The notes below the pieces were generated by a model. The model was not told the DNA's origin, made no database searches, and worked only from the letters and a program-made list of their open reading frames with translations. A stretch of 61,324 nt of DNA from Deltaproteobacteria bacterium. Lineage in GTDB: Bacteria; Desulfobacterota; Syntrophia; Syntrophales; UBA5619. Made by a program: the position numbers and the translations under genes. This document shows positions 35,425-44,616 of this stretch, piece after piece. The stretch is from contig JAJFTY010000078.1 of the NCBI GenBank assembly GCA_021372695.1, forward strand, positions 1 to 61,324. Reading direction: 5' to 3'. Every line of letters starts with the position of its first letter. Within the stretch, counting starts at the first letter, position 1.

Positions 35425-35491
35425 ATCCCTTCTCCTTCCGTATAATTCGAGCGCACCTATTGGAACGCTCACCCCGATGCCCCCGGGTTGG

Positions 35492-36253
35492 TTAGAACAT
35501 GGTCAAGCCGCCGCTGACGCTGAGCACCTGGCCCGTGATGTAGCCGGCTTCTTCGGAGGCGAAGAAGGCCACGGCGCCGGCGATGTCTCTGGGTTGACCC
35601 AGACGGCGCAGCGGGATAGCCCCTTCGACCGCCTTGTTGATCTTGCCCGCAAATTCCTCGTCCTTCTGCGCGATCGTCATGGGCGTGACCGTCGGGCCGG
35701 GGCACACACAATTCGAGGTGATCTGGAAACGGGCAAACTCCCTGGCGATCGTCTTGGTGAAGGCGATGACGGCGCCCTTGGCGCCCGAGTAAACCGCCTC
35801 ACCCGTGCTTCCGCCCCGGCCGGCGTCGGAACCGATGTTGATGATCCTTCCGCTCTTGCGCTCGACCATGTGGGGCAGGACGGCGTGGTTGGTGTAGATG
35901 AAATGCTTGTAGTTCAGGTCGATGATCTTGTCCCACCAGCTCGGATCCAGTCTGAGGAAGAGTTCGATCTTATCGAACCCGGCATCGTTGACCAGGATGT
36001 CGATGTGCCCAAAGTCCTTTATGATCTGAGCGATATTCTTGTCCACCTGCTCCTTGGAGGTGACATCGCATTTGTAGAACGATGCCTTTACCTTCTTCCC
36101 GGCGAGCTCCGCCGCAGTCTGATTGCCGTCCTGCTCCAGGATATCCAGTATGGCAATGTCCGCTCCCTGTTCGGAGAGCACCTCGCAGATGCCCTTCCCG
36201 ATGCCTCTCGACCCTCCGGTAACCACGGCGACTTTCCCTTTTAATTCAAACAT
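35492..36253 (-). CDS. SDR-family dehydrogenase, BadH-like (2-hydroxycyclohexanecarboxyl-CoA dehydrogenase type)
   Basis: A 253-aa short-chain dehydrogenase. NAD-binding TGGSRGIG is at residues 12-19 and the catalytic set is Ser142, Tyr155 and Lys159 (YSGAK). The stretch IGSDAGRGGSTGEAVY, the VCPGPTVTPM loop and the ending LSVSGGLTM closely follow BadH, which oxidises 2-hydroxycyclohexanecarboxyl-CoA in anaerobic alicyclic degradation. This is the strongest clue that the cluster handles a cyclic acid. The ATG follows AGGAGG. FabG-type reductase is the alternative, but no fab genes are near. Confidence 0.82.
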   Translation of the reverse strand: MFELKGKVAVVTGGSRGIGKGICEVLSEQGADIAILDILEQDGNQTAAELAGKKVKASFYKCDVTSKEQVDKNIAQIIKDFGHIDILVNDAGFDKIELFLRLDPSWWDKIIDLNYKHFIYTNHAVLPHMVERKSGRIINIGSDAGRGGSTGEAVYSGAKGAVIAFTKTIAREFARFQITSNCVCPGPTVTPMTIAQKDEEFAGKINKAVEGAIPLRRLGQPRDIAGAVAFFASEEAGYITGQVLSVSGGLTMF

Positions 36254-36299
36254 CGTGCAACCTCCTGTCCAAAAGTGAGTATCGATCCGCTGACATCCC

Positions 36300-37490
36300 T
36301 TAAATGATTCCTTCTTTCTTGAACTGATCGATTTCATCCCGACGATAGTGGAGCATATCGCCGTAGATTTCGAGATTGTGTTCCCCCGTCTGCGGCGCGC
36401 GGCGTTTCACTTCTCCCGGGGTCGCGGAGAACTTCATCGGAACCCCGGGGAAGGGAAACGGGCCCAGCCCGGGAACCTCCAGGTTTACGATCATGTTCCG
36501 CGCTTTCACCTGGGGATTCTGCGCCACGGTGTCCGGCTGCCTGATCTCACCGCAGGGGACCCGGCCGTTCCGGAGCAATTCCATCGCATCCGTACTGGTC
36601 TTGACGGTGGTCCAGGCTTCGACGGCGGGGTCGATCTCCTCGCGGTGGATATACCGGCTGTAATCATCCTTCATGCGGGGATCACTGAGCAGGTCTTCCC
36701 GTCCGATCACCCTGAGGAACCGCTTCCAGATCCCGTCGTTCAGCGCCGAGATGAAGATCCATCCATCCTTCGTCCTGAAGGTTCCGGCATAACAGCCGTA
36801 GGCATGGCCGCCGAGAGCGGGACGGACCACGTGATTCACCTCGCACTCCGGTACGACGCCATAGGCCGTGACCATCGAGGTGGCCACATCCATCAGGGCG
36901 ACCTCGACCAATTGCCCGATGCCCGTTCCCTTCCGATGGTAAAGGGCAAGCGTGGCTGCGAGCGCGCCATGCACCCCCGCGGAAAGATCGATGATGGAGA
37001 TCCCGACCCTTGTGGGAGGGGTGCCGGGATGCCCGGTAATCAGCATGATGCCGGTTTCCCCCTGAACCGTTGAGTCAAACGCCAGCAGGTCGGCTGCCGG
37101 TCCTGTCGATCCGTAGCCCGAAAAAGAGACCAGGATCACCTTTTCGTTGATTGCCTTCAACTCTTCGTAGGTCACGCCGAACAGCTTCTTGGCCGGAAGG
37201 CTGAAATTCTCGACAATGACGTCGGCCCATGCCACGAGCTTCCGCAACAGGGGCCTGGCTTTTTCGGCGCGAAGGTTCAGGGTGATGCCGCGCTTGTTGC
37301 AGTTGAGGGCCAATACCTGCAGAGGCTCCCCGTTGGGGCCGAAAGGAGGCTGATCCCGGTCGACGGATCCTCCGGGGTCGTCCACCCGGATGGCATCCGC
37401 CCCCATATCGGCCAGCATTTTGGCGCAATACGCTCCGGCGATGTAGCGCGACAGGTCGAGTACTTTGATTCCCTTCAATATCTCTGACAT
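36300..37490 (-). CDS. Family III CoA-transferase (CaiB/BaiF)
   Basis: A 396-aa CoA-transferase of the formyl-CoA/carnitine type. VLDLSRYIAGAYCAKMLADMGADAIRV at the N terminus and SFSGYGSTGP are typical, and Asp168 (ISIIDLSAGVHG) is the expected nucleophile. It moves CoA between acids and could activate the incoming substrate or recycle CoA from the product. Two CoA-transferases of different families occur within 4 kb here. The gene lies 6 bp after a crotonase stop and 47 bp before the SDR start. Confidence 0.9.
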   Translation of the reverse strand: MSEILKGIKVLDLSRYIAGAYCAKMLADMGADAIRVDDPGGSVDRDQPPFGPNGEPLQVLALNCNKRGITLNLRAEKARPLLRKLVAWADVIVENFSLPAKKLFGVTYEELKAINEKVILVSFSGYGSTGPAADLLAFDSTVQGETGIMLITGHPGTPPTRVGISIIDLSAGVHGALAATLALYHRKGTGIGQLVEVALMDVATSMVTAYGVVPECEVNHVVRPALGGHAYGCYAGTFRTKDGWIFISALNDGIWKRFLRVIGREDLLSDPRMKDDYSRYIHREEIDPAVEAWTTVKTSTDAMELLRNGRVPCGEIRQPDTVAQNPQVKARNMIVNLEVPGLGPFPFPGVPMKFSATPGEVKRRAPQTGEHNLEIYGDMLHYRRDEIDQFKKEGII

Positions 37491-37496
37491 GATGAT

Positions 37497-38285
37497 CTAT
37501 CTTCCTTTGTAGTTGGGTGCCCTCTTTTCGTTGAAGGCGTTGACGCCTTCCTTCATATCCTCGCTCATGAAATGGTTGCAGCTCGTGGTGATCTCCATCT
37601 CGAGGCCGTTCTTGAGGTCGACATCCTGGGTCGCCCAGGCCAGCCTTTTGATGCGTGCCGCAGCGAGAGGGCTCTTGGTCTTGAGTTTGTTGACATACTT
37701 CATGTAGGCCTCTTCCAGCTGATCCGCCGGTGCGGACTTGTTGATCAGCCCGATCGCTTCCGCCTCCTTTCCGGAGAGCCAGTCCCCGGTCAGCATCAGT
37801 TCGAGCGCCTTGCGAAGCCCGATGATCCTCGGCAGGCGCTGCGTTCCCCCGCCGCCCGGGATGATGCCGAAGTTGGCATGCTGATCGCCGATCTTGGCGT
37901 CCTCGGCGGCCACGATGAAGTCGCACGCCAGTGCCATCTCCAGACCGCCCGCCAGCGCAAAACCGCTGATGACCGCGATGACCGGCTTGCTCAGGTTCTG
38001 GATGAAGTTGAAAAGGGAATGGAACGCGCGGGTGTTATCGTGTTCGTAGTTGAAAATATTGCCCGCGTAGGCCCGCATCTCCTTCAGATCGGCGCCCGGC
38101 GCAAAGGCCCTCTTGCTGCCGGTCAGAACGATGACCCGGACGTTGTCGTCCTGCTCCGCGTCTTCCAGGGCCTGCCGCAACTCCTGCCTCATCCGGGTAT
38201 TGATCGCGTTCATCACCTCCGGACGATTCAATGTTACCTTAGCCCATCCCTCATTTTCCTCGACGATGATCGTTGTGTACGCCAT
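37497..38285 (-). CDS. Crotonase-family enzyme with second catalytic Glu replaced by His
   Basis: A 262-aa crotonase. Oxyanion motif AFAPGADLKE and Glu116 (AGGLEMALACD) are kept, but where hydratases have PEINLG this protein has QHANFG, so the second glutamate is His136. The next segment GIIPGGGGTQRLPRI is normal. It is thus unlikely to be an ordinary enoyl-CoA hydratase; a hydrolase, ring-cleaving or isomerase activity is possible, as in crotonases of anaerobic benzoyl-CoA-type pathways. ATG at 38285 with AAGGAGAAG upstream. Confidence 0.85.
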   Translation of the reverse strand: MAYTTIIVEENEGWAKVTLNRPEVMNAINTRMRQELRQALEDAEQDDNVRVIVLTGSKRAFAPGADLKEMRAYAGNIFNYEHDNTRAFHSLFNFIQNLSKPVIAVISGFALAGGLEMALACDFIVAAEDAKIGDQHANFGIIPGGGGTQRLPRIIGLRKALELMLTGDWLSGKEAEAIGLINKSAPADQLEEAYMKYVNKLKTKSPLAAARIKRLAWATQDVDLKNGLEMEITTSCNHFMSEDMKEGVNAFNEKRAPNYKGR

Positions 38286-38355
38286 ATCGCTTCTCCTTTT
38301 CTGACCCGTTTTGTGACGCACCGCCCCGGAAGGCCCGGTAACGGCCAAAACTGCC

Positions 38356-39912
38356 TTACGCCTTGTCGGGCATCCGCAGCCCCATCCTGCTTTCACCGAA
38401 GATCCTCGGGTCCATCGTCTTCAGCGGCTCCGCGATCCTGGGTTTGAACTCCATGTGGGCCAGGATGTCCCGCTCCAGATCCACCCCCGGTGCGATCTCG
38501 ACGAGCGTGAGTCCCTCCTTCATCAGCTTGAAGACGGCCCTCTCCGTGACGTAGAGGACCTCCTTGTCGGATTGGAGCGCGATCTCGCCATTGAAGGAGA
38601 CGTGGTCCACCTCGTTGACGAACTTCTTGACCCTGCCCTCCTGCACGATCTTGAGCTGATTCCCCTCGCACTTGACGTCGAGCCCCTTGACCGTGAAGGT
38701 TCCGCAGAAGATGACCTTCCGCGTCCCCTGGCTGATGTCGATGAAGCCGCCGACGCCTGAGTAGTACTCGAAGACCTTGCTCACGTTGACGTTGCCCTTC
38801 TGGTCGACCTGGCCGCATCCCAAAAATGCGATGTCCAACCCGCCGCCAGAATAGAAGTCGAACTGGGAGGTCTGGCTGATGATCGCCACGGGGTTCGTGG
38901 CCGCGCCGAAAATGTCCCCCTGGGCCGGGATGCCGCCGATGACCCCCATCTCCATGGTGAGGTTCACGTTCTTATCGCAGCTCTCTTCCGCGAGCACCGC
39001 GGAGACCGCGTCGGGCATCCCGAAACCCAGGTTGACGACCATTCCCTTTTTCAGCTCCATGGCGGCCCGGCGGCCGACGATCTTTCTCTCCGAAAGGGCC
39101 ATCGCCGCGATCGCCGCGGTGGTGGCTTTGTAGCGGCCGGTGAAGCAGGGGTTGTACTCGCCCTGATAGGTCTGAACCTGATTGGGGTCCACGACGATGG
39201 CGTCGGTGAAGATGCCCGGAACGGTCACGGTCCGGGGATTGAGGCTCCCGTTTGCCGCCAGTCTCTTGACCTGGCAGATCACGACCCCACCGGAATTCTT
39301 CGCCGCCTGGGCCAGGGCCAGCACCTCCATGTCTACCGGCTCGTCCTCGCAGCTCACGTTTCCGTCCTCGTCGGCGACCGACCCCCGGATGATCGCCACG
39401 TTGATCCGGTTTTTCCGGTAGAAGAGATAGGGCTTGGCGTCGATCTGCACCTTCTCGACCAGATCCTCCTTGGTGAGGGCGTTGATCCTGCCGCCGCTCA
39501 TGTCCGGGTCCACGAAGGTCCCCAGGCCGATGTGGGTGATCAGGCCCGGCCCGCCCGCGGCGGTCTCCCGGAAGAGCCGTGAGATGACACCCATGGGAAG
39601 GATATAAGCCTCGATCTTGTTGTCCATGGCCATCTGACAGAGCTTCGGCGACCATATCCAGTGGGCTCCGATGACCCTTTTGACCATGCCGTCGTGGGCA
39701 AACCGGTTCATCCCCCGCTCTTTGCGGTCCCCCAAACCCGCCGCGTGAATGACCGTCAGATTGCCGGGCTGCCCCGTTTCCAGAAACCGCTTTTCCAGTC
39801 CCTTCAGAACAAAATCAGGTTCGACCAGACCCCCGCCGCATGAAGAGAGCCCGATCGTGTCCCCGGATTTGAACAAGTTGATCGCGTCGGAAAGTTCACA
39901 TATTTTCCCCAT
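38356..39912 (-). CDS. Family I acyl-CoA:acetate/propionate CoA-transferase
   Basis: A 518-aa fused alpha/beta CoA-transferase (propionate CoA-transferase type). The alpha half begins SGDTIGLSSCGGG and the beta half GMVVNLGFGMPDAV. The catalytic Glu is in TMEMGVIGG. It forms an acyl-CoA from a free acid at the cost of acetyl-CoA or similar, saving ATP, which suits a syntrophic lifestyle. The ATG at 39912 follows AAGGGGG; a TTG five codons upstream is less likely. The gene follows the TRAP permease, suggesting that it activates the imported acid. Confidence 0.9.
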   Translation of the reverse strand: MGKICELSDAINLFKSGDTIGLSSCGGGLVEPDFVLKGLEKRFLETGQPGNLTVIHAAGLGDRKERGMNRFAHDGMVKRVIGAHWIWSPKLCQMAMDNKIEAYILPMGVISRLFRETAAGGPGLITHIGLGTFVDPDMSGGRINALTKEDLVEKVQIDAKPYLFYRKNRINVAIIRGSVADEDGNVSCEDEPVDMEVLALAQAAKNSGGVVICQVKRLAANGSLNPRTVTVPGIFTDAIVVDPNQVQTYQGEYNPCFTGRYKATTAAIAAMALSERKIVGRRAAMELKKGMVVNLGFGMPDAVSAVLAEESCDKNVNLTMEMGVIGGIPAQGDIFGAATNPVAIISQTSQFDFYSGGGLDIAFLGCGQVDQKGNVNVSKVFEYYSGVGGFIDISQGTRKVIFCGTFTVKGLDVKCEGNQLKIVQEGRVKKFVNEVDHVSFNGEIALQSDKEVLYVTERAVFKLMKEGLTLVEIAPGVDLERDILAHMEFKPRIAEPLKTMDPRIFGESRMGLRMPDKA

Positions 39913-40010
39913 TGAATCCCCCTTCAATCCTCAGAATGATAATTGGCGTCCTACATGTCTTCCTTCAAGCCGTCGTGTTACGGCCCACACCCCGCAAGAT
40001 GGATACCCCG

Positions 40011-41315
40011 CTAATACGTCACAAAACTCGGCAGCCACGTGGCGACGATCGGGAAATACAGAATCATGATGGTAACGAATACGAGCCCGATCAGGAACGG
40101 CGTGATGCCTTTAAAAATGTCCGCCATCGGCACGTCCATGCAGATGCCCTTGATGACGAAAACATTCACCCCCACGGGAGGCGTGATCACCCCCATCTCG
40201 ACGACCAGGACGATCATCACCCCGAACCAGATCGGATCGAAACCGAGGCTTTTCACCGTTGGGAAAATGAGCGGAATGGTCAACACGATCAGTGGGAGCG
40301 AGTCCATGAAGCAGCCGCCGATCAGGTAGCCGATGAGGATGAAGATCATCACCACCATTGAATGGGTCGAATATGCACTGAGCATGGTCACCAGCGACTG
40401 CGGCAACATGGTCAAGGTGATGAATTTACCGAACACCGTTGCTCCCGCGATGATGCAGAGCACCATGGTTGAGGAGATCAGACCCTCTTTCAGCGCCTGT
40501 TTCAACCCGCCCCAGGAAAGTTGTTTTCTCAAAAGGCCGATGATGATCAGGGCAGCGCAGCCGATGCCGCCGGCAGCGTTCGGACCAAACAGGCCCACGA
40601 GCAGGCCGCCGATAAGCAGCGTAAACAGGATGATGACATCGGTAAACCCGCCCAGAGATAACAATTTGTCCTTCAAGGCATAGGCGGGACCGGCAGGACC
40701 ATATTCCGGATGGATTCTGCAGATGATGTAGACCACGCCTATGAACACGGCGGTGATCAACAGGCCGGGCATGACCCCTGCCACAAAAAGCTTCCCGATG
40801 GACTCGCTGGCCATTAATCCATAGATGATGAAAATGGTGCTGGGCGGGATCATGATCCCCAATGTGCCGGCAGAAGCGACACACCCTGCGGCGAGAACCG
40901 GGTTGTAGTTGTATTTTCTCATCTCGACCAGGGATATCTTGCCGATCGAGGCGGCGGTCGCCGTGGTCGAGCCGCACATCGCGGCAAAACCGGCACAGGC
41001 AAGGACCGTGGCCATCGCCAATCCGCCCCTCATGTGCCCGACCAGCTTGTGCGTCGTGCTGAAAAGCCTGCTGCTGACGCCGCTGTGGAAGGCCAGAGTC
41101 CCCATGACGATAAACATGGCGATGACGGCAAGGGTCTCGTTGTTGAAGGTGGAGACGAAGTCGTTGGCGAGAATGTTCAGGGCCGGCATGGGCCCCGCGA
41201 TGATGGCGCAGCCGATGACCCCGACAACAGCCATCGACCAGGGAATCGGCATCCCGAAAACGAACAGGATCAGAAGAGCGATCACGCCGCAAATGCCAAG
41301 GGCCACGGGACTCAT
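40011..41315 (-). CDS. dctM: TRAP transporter large permease subunit DctM
   Basis: A 434-aa inner-membrane protein with about 12 hydrophobic segments, the sodium-coupled transport channel. Family motifs include AGFAAMCGSTTATAASIGKISL and AAGCVASAGTLGIMIPPS, and late LPLIVLTIPLIFPTVKSLGFDPIWFGV. Its ATG overlaps the dctQ stop (ATGA). It most likely imports the carboxylate substrate of the cluster. Confidence 0.93.
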   Translation of the reverse strand: MSPVALGICGVIALLILFVFGMPIPWSMAVVGVIGCAIIAGPMPALNILANDFVSTFNNETLAVIAMFIVMGTLAFHSGVSSRLFSTTHKLVGHMRGGLAMATVLACAGFAAMCGSTTATAASIGKISLVEMRKYNYNPVLAAGCVASAGTLGIMIPPSTIFIIYGLMASESIGKLFVAGVMPGLLITAVFIGVVYIICRIHPEYGPAGPAYALKDKLLSLGGFTDVIILFTLLIGGLLVGLFGPNAAGGIGCAALIIIGLLRKQLSWGGLKQALKEGLISSTMVLCIIAGATVFGKFITLTMLPQSLVTMLSAYSTHSMVVMIFILIGYLIGGCFMDSLPLIVLTIPLIFPTVKSLGFDPIWFGVMIVLVVEMGVITPPVGVNVFVIKGICMDVPMADIFKGITPFLIGLVFVTIMILYFPIVATWLPSFVTY

Positions 41316-41839
41316 AGATCACCTCCCTTGGCCGTTGGGGTCGCAGAGGGGTTCAATGACATCACGCATCGTAACACCCATGCCATGCAGCTGATGATGA
41401 ATGCGAAACCTGCGATATAAAGGAAGGGGTACAAAGGAAGATTGATATTCGCGATGAGTTCGTCCGATTCCTGGTATTCATACGCCATTTTGAAAATCAC
41501 ACAAGTTATCAGAGAAAACAGGACCAGACAGACGATGGAATTCAAAACCGCAAAGAATGTCTTCATCCTTGGTCCAAAAAGATCCGTGAGTAAGGTGACC
41601 GCAGGGAAGATGTCCTGAAACAATCCCGTTGGAAGGGCAAGAGAGATCGCCAGCAACTGTGTTATTGCGACGATTTCTCCGCCGCCAAAAATTGGCCTGC
41701 CGATCGTCGATGCTCCGACGATATCCAAGAAAATAACAATGATCATCAAGAACATCCCTATTGCTCCAATACCGAGGCAAAAATCGGACATTTTTTTCAA
41801 ACGCCGCTCAACTTTGCCTGTACACGCAGTATTGTTCAT
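41312..41839 (-). CDS. dctQ: TRAP transporter small permease subunit DctQ
   Basis: A 175-aa membrane protein with four hydrophobic helices and the pattern VGASTIGRPIFGGGEIVAITQ typical of DctQ. It forms a complex with DctM. The ATG at 41839 follows GGAGG. It is separated from the binding-protein gene by about 300 bp that hold a long hairpin. Confidence 0.88.
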   Translation of the reverse strand: MNNTACTGKVERRLKKMSDFCLGIGAIGMFLMIIVIFLDIVGASTIGRPIFGGGEIVAITQLLAISLALPTGLFQDIFPAVTLLTDLFGPRMKTFFAVLNSIVCLVLFSLITCVIFKMAYEYQESDELIANINLPLYPFLYIAGFAFIISCMAWVLRCVMSLNPSATPTAKGGDL

Positions 41840-42138
41840 CGGTATCCTCCCTGTAGTTGAGGGAACAAAACCGAGCCGCTCCCTCGAATCCGTGATCATC
41901 AGCCGGCCAGAATCTGAACTGAATAGCCTGCATCGGCTTTCCGGCGGTCCCGACGGTGCCGTTGCGATGGCGGGATACAGAACACAAAAACCAATATTCT
42001 TTATAAAAGAGCAGATATTCCCCGACCGTACCCATGGCGTGGCATGAGGAGGTTTCCTCACGCCGCGCCATGGGCGTGCACATCCGAACCTGCAACCCTA
42101 AAGATGACGCATCGCTCGATTTCGTCGCGATCGGCGTA
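41840..42138. other. Intergenic region between dctP and dctQ
   Basis: About 300 bp containing the hairpin at 42031-42074 and otherwise no supported gene. Confidence 0.5.
42031..42074 (-). promoter_or_regulatory. Long hairpin between dctP and dctQ
   Basis: The arms CCCATGGCGTGGC and GCCGCGCCATGGG pair over 13 positions with one G-T, and the loop contains a second stem TGAGGA/TCCTCA. No T-run follows, so it is more likely an mRNA-stabilising or processing element than a terminator. It parallels the livK-livH hairpin. Confidence 0.75.
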
Positions 42139-43227
42139 TCAGTCGATACGGCCGGGTATGGCTTTAATCCCCAGTTCCTTCTGTTTCGCACTCCAGTACT
42201 TGGAACGATCCCACAGGAATTGAGGCCTTTTCTTCATCTCATTGCCATCGAAGCCTTTTGCCACCATGCCGCTAACCCACTTATCGGTAACGGGTTTTAT
42301 CGATTGGATGGCTTTCTCGGTATCCTGTTTCGAGAAATTGAATAACTCAGCTGCGGCACCCTTGCCCATTTCGTACCCTTTCAGGTCAGAGGCATCGTAA
42401 AAGGCCGCATGCTCTGTGATCATCTCCTCGGCAGCCTCTTTGAAACAATTCTGTACATTGGCCGGCAGCTTTTCCCATGTCTTCTTGTTCATCACGGTAT
42501 AGAAGGCGAAAACGGCACCGATCTGCCAGCTGTTCAAAATCTTGGGCTTCAGTTCGGCGAGTTTCCACTCATCGAGGGTGGATATGGGCCACATGATGCC
42601 GTCGATGACATTTTTTGAAATGCTGGTCTAAACCTCAACCGCAGCGGTGCTCTGCGGAACCGCACCCAGGGCGGTGACGATCTCACCGACTCTGGCGGTA
42701 CCGCGTATCTTCAGCCCTTTCAGGTCTGCAAGCGACTTAACCGGTTTGTTGCAGATAACAACCGACGGGGGAGAAGCAAACCAATAGAGCATTTTCGTTT
42801 GGGAATATTCTTTCGGGTTGAATTGGTTGAAATAGTCGTTGGCCACATGGGAACTCACATAGGCGCTCACATAACCATGGGGCATTTCCACCAGTTCCAT
42901 TTCCGGGAATTTTCCGGTGTTGTAGCCGGGCATGGTCAGCCCGATGTCGACCGTTCCCGATACAACGCCATCATAGATATCCTTGGGACCGAGCAGTGAG
43001 CTGCCCATGAAGGTCTGTACCTCCACCTGACCTTTGCTCTTCTTGATGACCTTGTCGAAAAAGAGATTGAAACCTTCTCCCAGGGGCTGGGTCGGGGAAA
43101 AATAGGTTGCGGCTTTCAGTTTGATGACGTTGGGTTGACTGGCATAGGAGGGGGAAACCACCACGCTCAGGATGAACAGCGCAATGCAGGTTGCCCCGAT
43201 GACTCTCAGAAACCGTTTTTCGTTCAT
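42139..43227 (-). pseudogene. dctP: TRAP transporter solute-binding protein dctP interrupted by an in-frame TAG
   Basis: One reading frame of 363 codons encodes a complete DctP-type binding protein except for an amber TAG at codon 200 (42628-42630). The N-terminal half has a signal peptide (VSPSYA-SQPN) and AATYFSPTQPLGEGFNLFFDK; SLADLKGLKIRG ends just before the stop. The second half continues at once with SISKNVIDGIMWPISTLDEW and a normal C terminus. The stop stands where the family usually has Tyr, so one base change (TAC or TAT to TAG) explains it. The rest is unbroken, so the change is recent, an assembly error, or a suppressed codon. A full protein would serve DctQM. Confidence 0.85.
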
Positions 43228-43659
43228 GGGTAAATGTACCTCCTTGTTATATTTATACTTCCTGGCAACATACACCACCCAATCCTAACCACTACGCTAC
43301 TATTGGCTTTTTTTGTCCATCGCCTCCTTTCCCTCCGTGTTCTTCGGAAAGTCTGACCTTGCGGGTGTCGTAATTCACGAATGCGGATCCCGAAACGCGG
43401 GTCAACCATCATGCATCGTCCTCCAAAACACAATATAAGAAATATCCCAGTATAATATCAGTACAATATCAGTTCCGGTTGTCGGACCGTCGGGGAAGCC
43501 TGTTCATGTCAGGTTTGTCAGGGCCGGTCCGGCAAAACTGGACGGGTGCATGAGGGCAACAGTCTAATATTCAGGAGGATCAGAGGGAAGCGCTCTCGAA
43601 AAGGCAGCAAGCACGAGCACATTGATCTGGAGGCCTGCGGTCCATGGCCTGTAGACAGA
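43228..43659. other. Intergenic region between regulator and dctP
   Basis: About 430 bp, AT-richer near its middle, with the 11-bp repeats. No supported gene; the short minus-strand frame at 43224-43433 looks spurious. It probably holds the main promoter of the TRAP and catabolic operon. Confidence 0.45.
43441..43475. promoter_or_regulatory. Near-tandem 11-bp repeats, candidate regulator site upstream of dctP
   Basis: AATATCAGTAC (43454-43464) and AATATCAGTTC (43465-43475) are direct repeats, and AATATCCCAGT (43441-43451) is a third related copy. They lie about 215 bp before the dctP start and near the end of the PAS-LuxR regulator gene. Spacing of 11 bp puts the copies on one face of the helix. 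A site for that regulator is a guess. Confidence 0.35.
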
Positions 43660-44616
43660 TCATGACATGGATGAAAGGTAGGATCTGAGGTTGGCTTTGT
43701 GGTTGTTCAAACCAAGTTTTTTCCGGATATTGTCTCGATGAAAATCAACCGCTCCTGTCGATATCGTCAATAAATCCGCTATCTCTTTTGTGGTCCTGCC
43801 TTCCTTAACCAAGTTGGCCACCTGTAATTCTCTGGGTGTGAGGTTGTATTGTGTTATGGTAAGATTCTGCAGAAACGGCGAAATGATATGCGTCAGATTG
43901 CCTTCGATGACGTGGACAAGCGCAAGTTCATCGCTGCCCAGCCGTCCATTCTTCAATCTCTGGAGATAAGGCGCAATCAACTCTCTTATATTAGATAGGA
44001 CTTTTCTCTCGAGGTCGACCCTGTCCGCTTCTCTCTGCTTCAGTAACACCTTCAGGGCAATATTGGACTCAGAGAGGGATCGAGACTGAATCTCAAGCTC
44101 CTGTTCTTTTTTAATGATTTCATTCTCATACATTTTGCGATTGGTGATGTCGCGCGAAAGATTCATGAAGGCGCTTTTCAATGAATCCCTTATGAGCGAG
44201 GCAGAGGTCTGTCGATAGGTCTTCCGGCCATCTTTTCTAATGATGCCATATTCAAACGTCAAAGCCGGCTGCCCGGTCCGGTATATCCTGTTGTAGATTT
44301 GAAACAATCGGCCATAATCTTCCTGGGGAATATATTGGCGCGAGTTCATGCCCATGAATTCTTCGGCACTGTAACCCACCATCTCCAGAGCCGCTCTGTT
44401 AAAGAACGTTATGTTCCCGGCTTTATCAAGCTCGAAGTACGCTTCGTCCATTTGTTCCAGCATCTCTTGGTACTTCGCCACACCCGGATTCACGTCCCTG
44501 AATGCTTCCGCGGCTGCTCGCTGTAATTCTCCGGCGGGCGCTTCGACCTGCTGACGCAATTCCACGACCTCCCTCACCAACTGTTCCCCGCTTTTTCCCT
44601 CATCAATATTATTCAT
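43660..44616 (-). CDS. PAS-domain LuxR-type transcriptional regulator
   Basis: A 318-aa regulator. Residues about 48-165 form a PAS domain (EAYFELDKAGNITFFNRAALEMVGYSAEEF, then FEYGIIRKDGRKTYRQTSASLIRD, a PAC end). A coiled coil follows (about 165-215) and a LuxR-type HTH closes the protein (LTPRELQVANLVKEGRTTKEIADLL, VDFHRDNIRKKLGLNN). No receiver domain is present, so PAS ligand or redox sensing is likely. It stands at the head of the catabolic region and is the obvious candidate to control the TRAP and acyl-CoA genes. Codon use is AT-richer than its neighbours. Confidence 0.88.
   Translation of the reverse strand: MNNIDEGKSGEQLVREVVELRQQVEAPAGELQRAAAEAFRDVNPGVAKYQEMLEQMDEAYFELDKAGNITFFNRAALEMVGYSAEEFMGMNSRQYIPQEDYGRLFQIYNRIYRTGQPALTFEYGIIRKDGRKTYRQTSASLIRDSLKSAFMNLSRDITNRKMYENEIIKKEQELEIQSRSLSESNIALKVLLKQREADRVDLERKVLSNIRELIAPYLQRLKNGRLGSDELALVHVIEGNLTHIISPFLQNLTITQYNLTPRELQVANLVKEGRTTKEIADLLTISTGAVDFHRDNIRKKLGLNNHKANLRSYLSSMS

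Noticed and set aside
42628..42630. TAG as a pyrrolysine codon
   Set aside because: Pyrrolysine is rare and mostly in methylamine methyltransferases; nothing in the window encodes Pyl machinery. It stays only as a minor option.
43224..43433. Short minus-strand frame between regulator and dctP
   Set aside because: It overlaps the dctP start region, lacks a ribosome site and resembles no protein.
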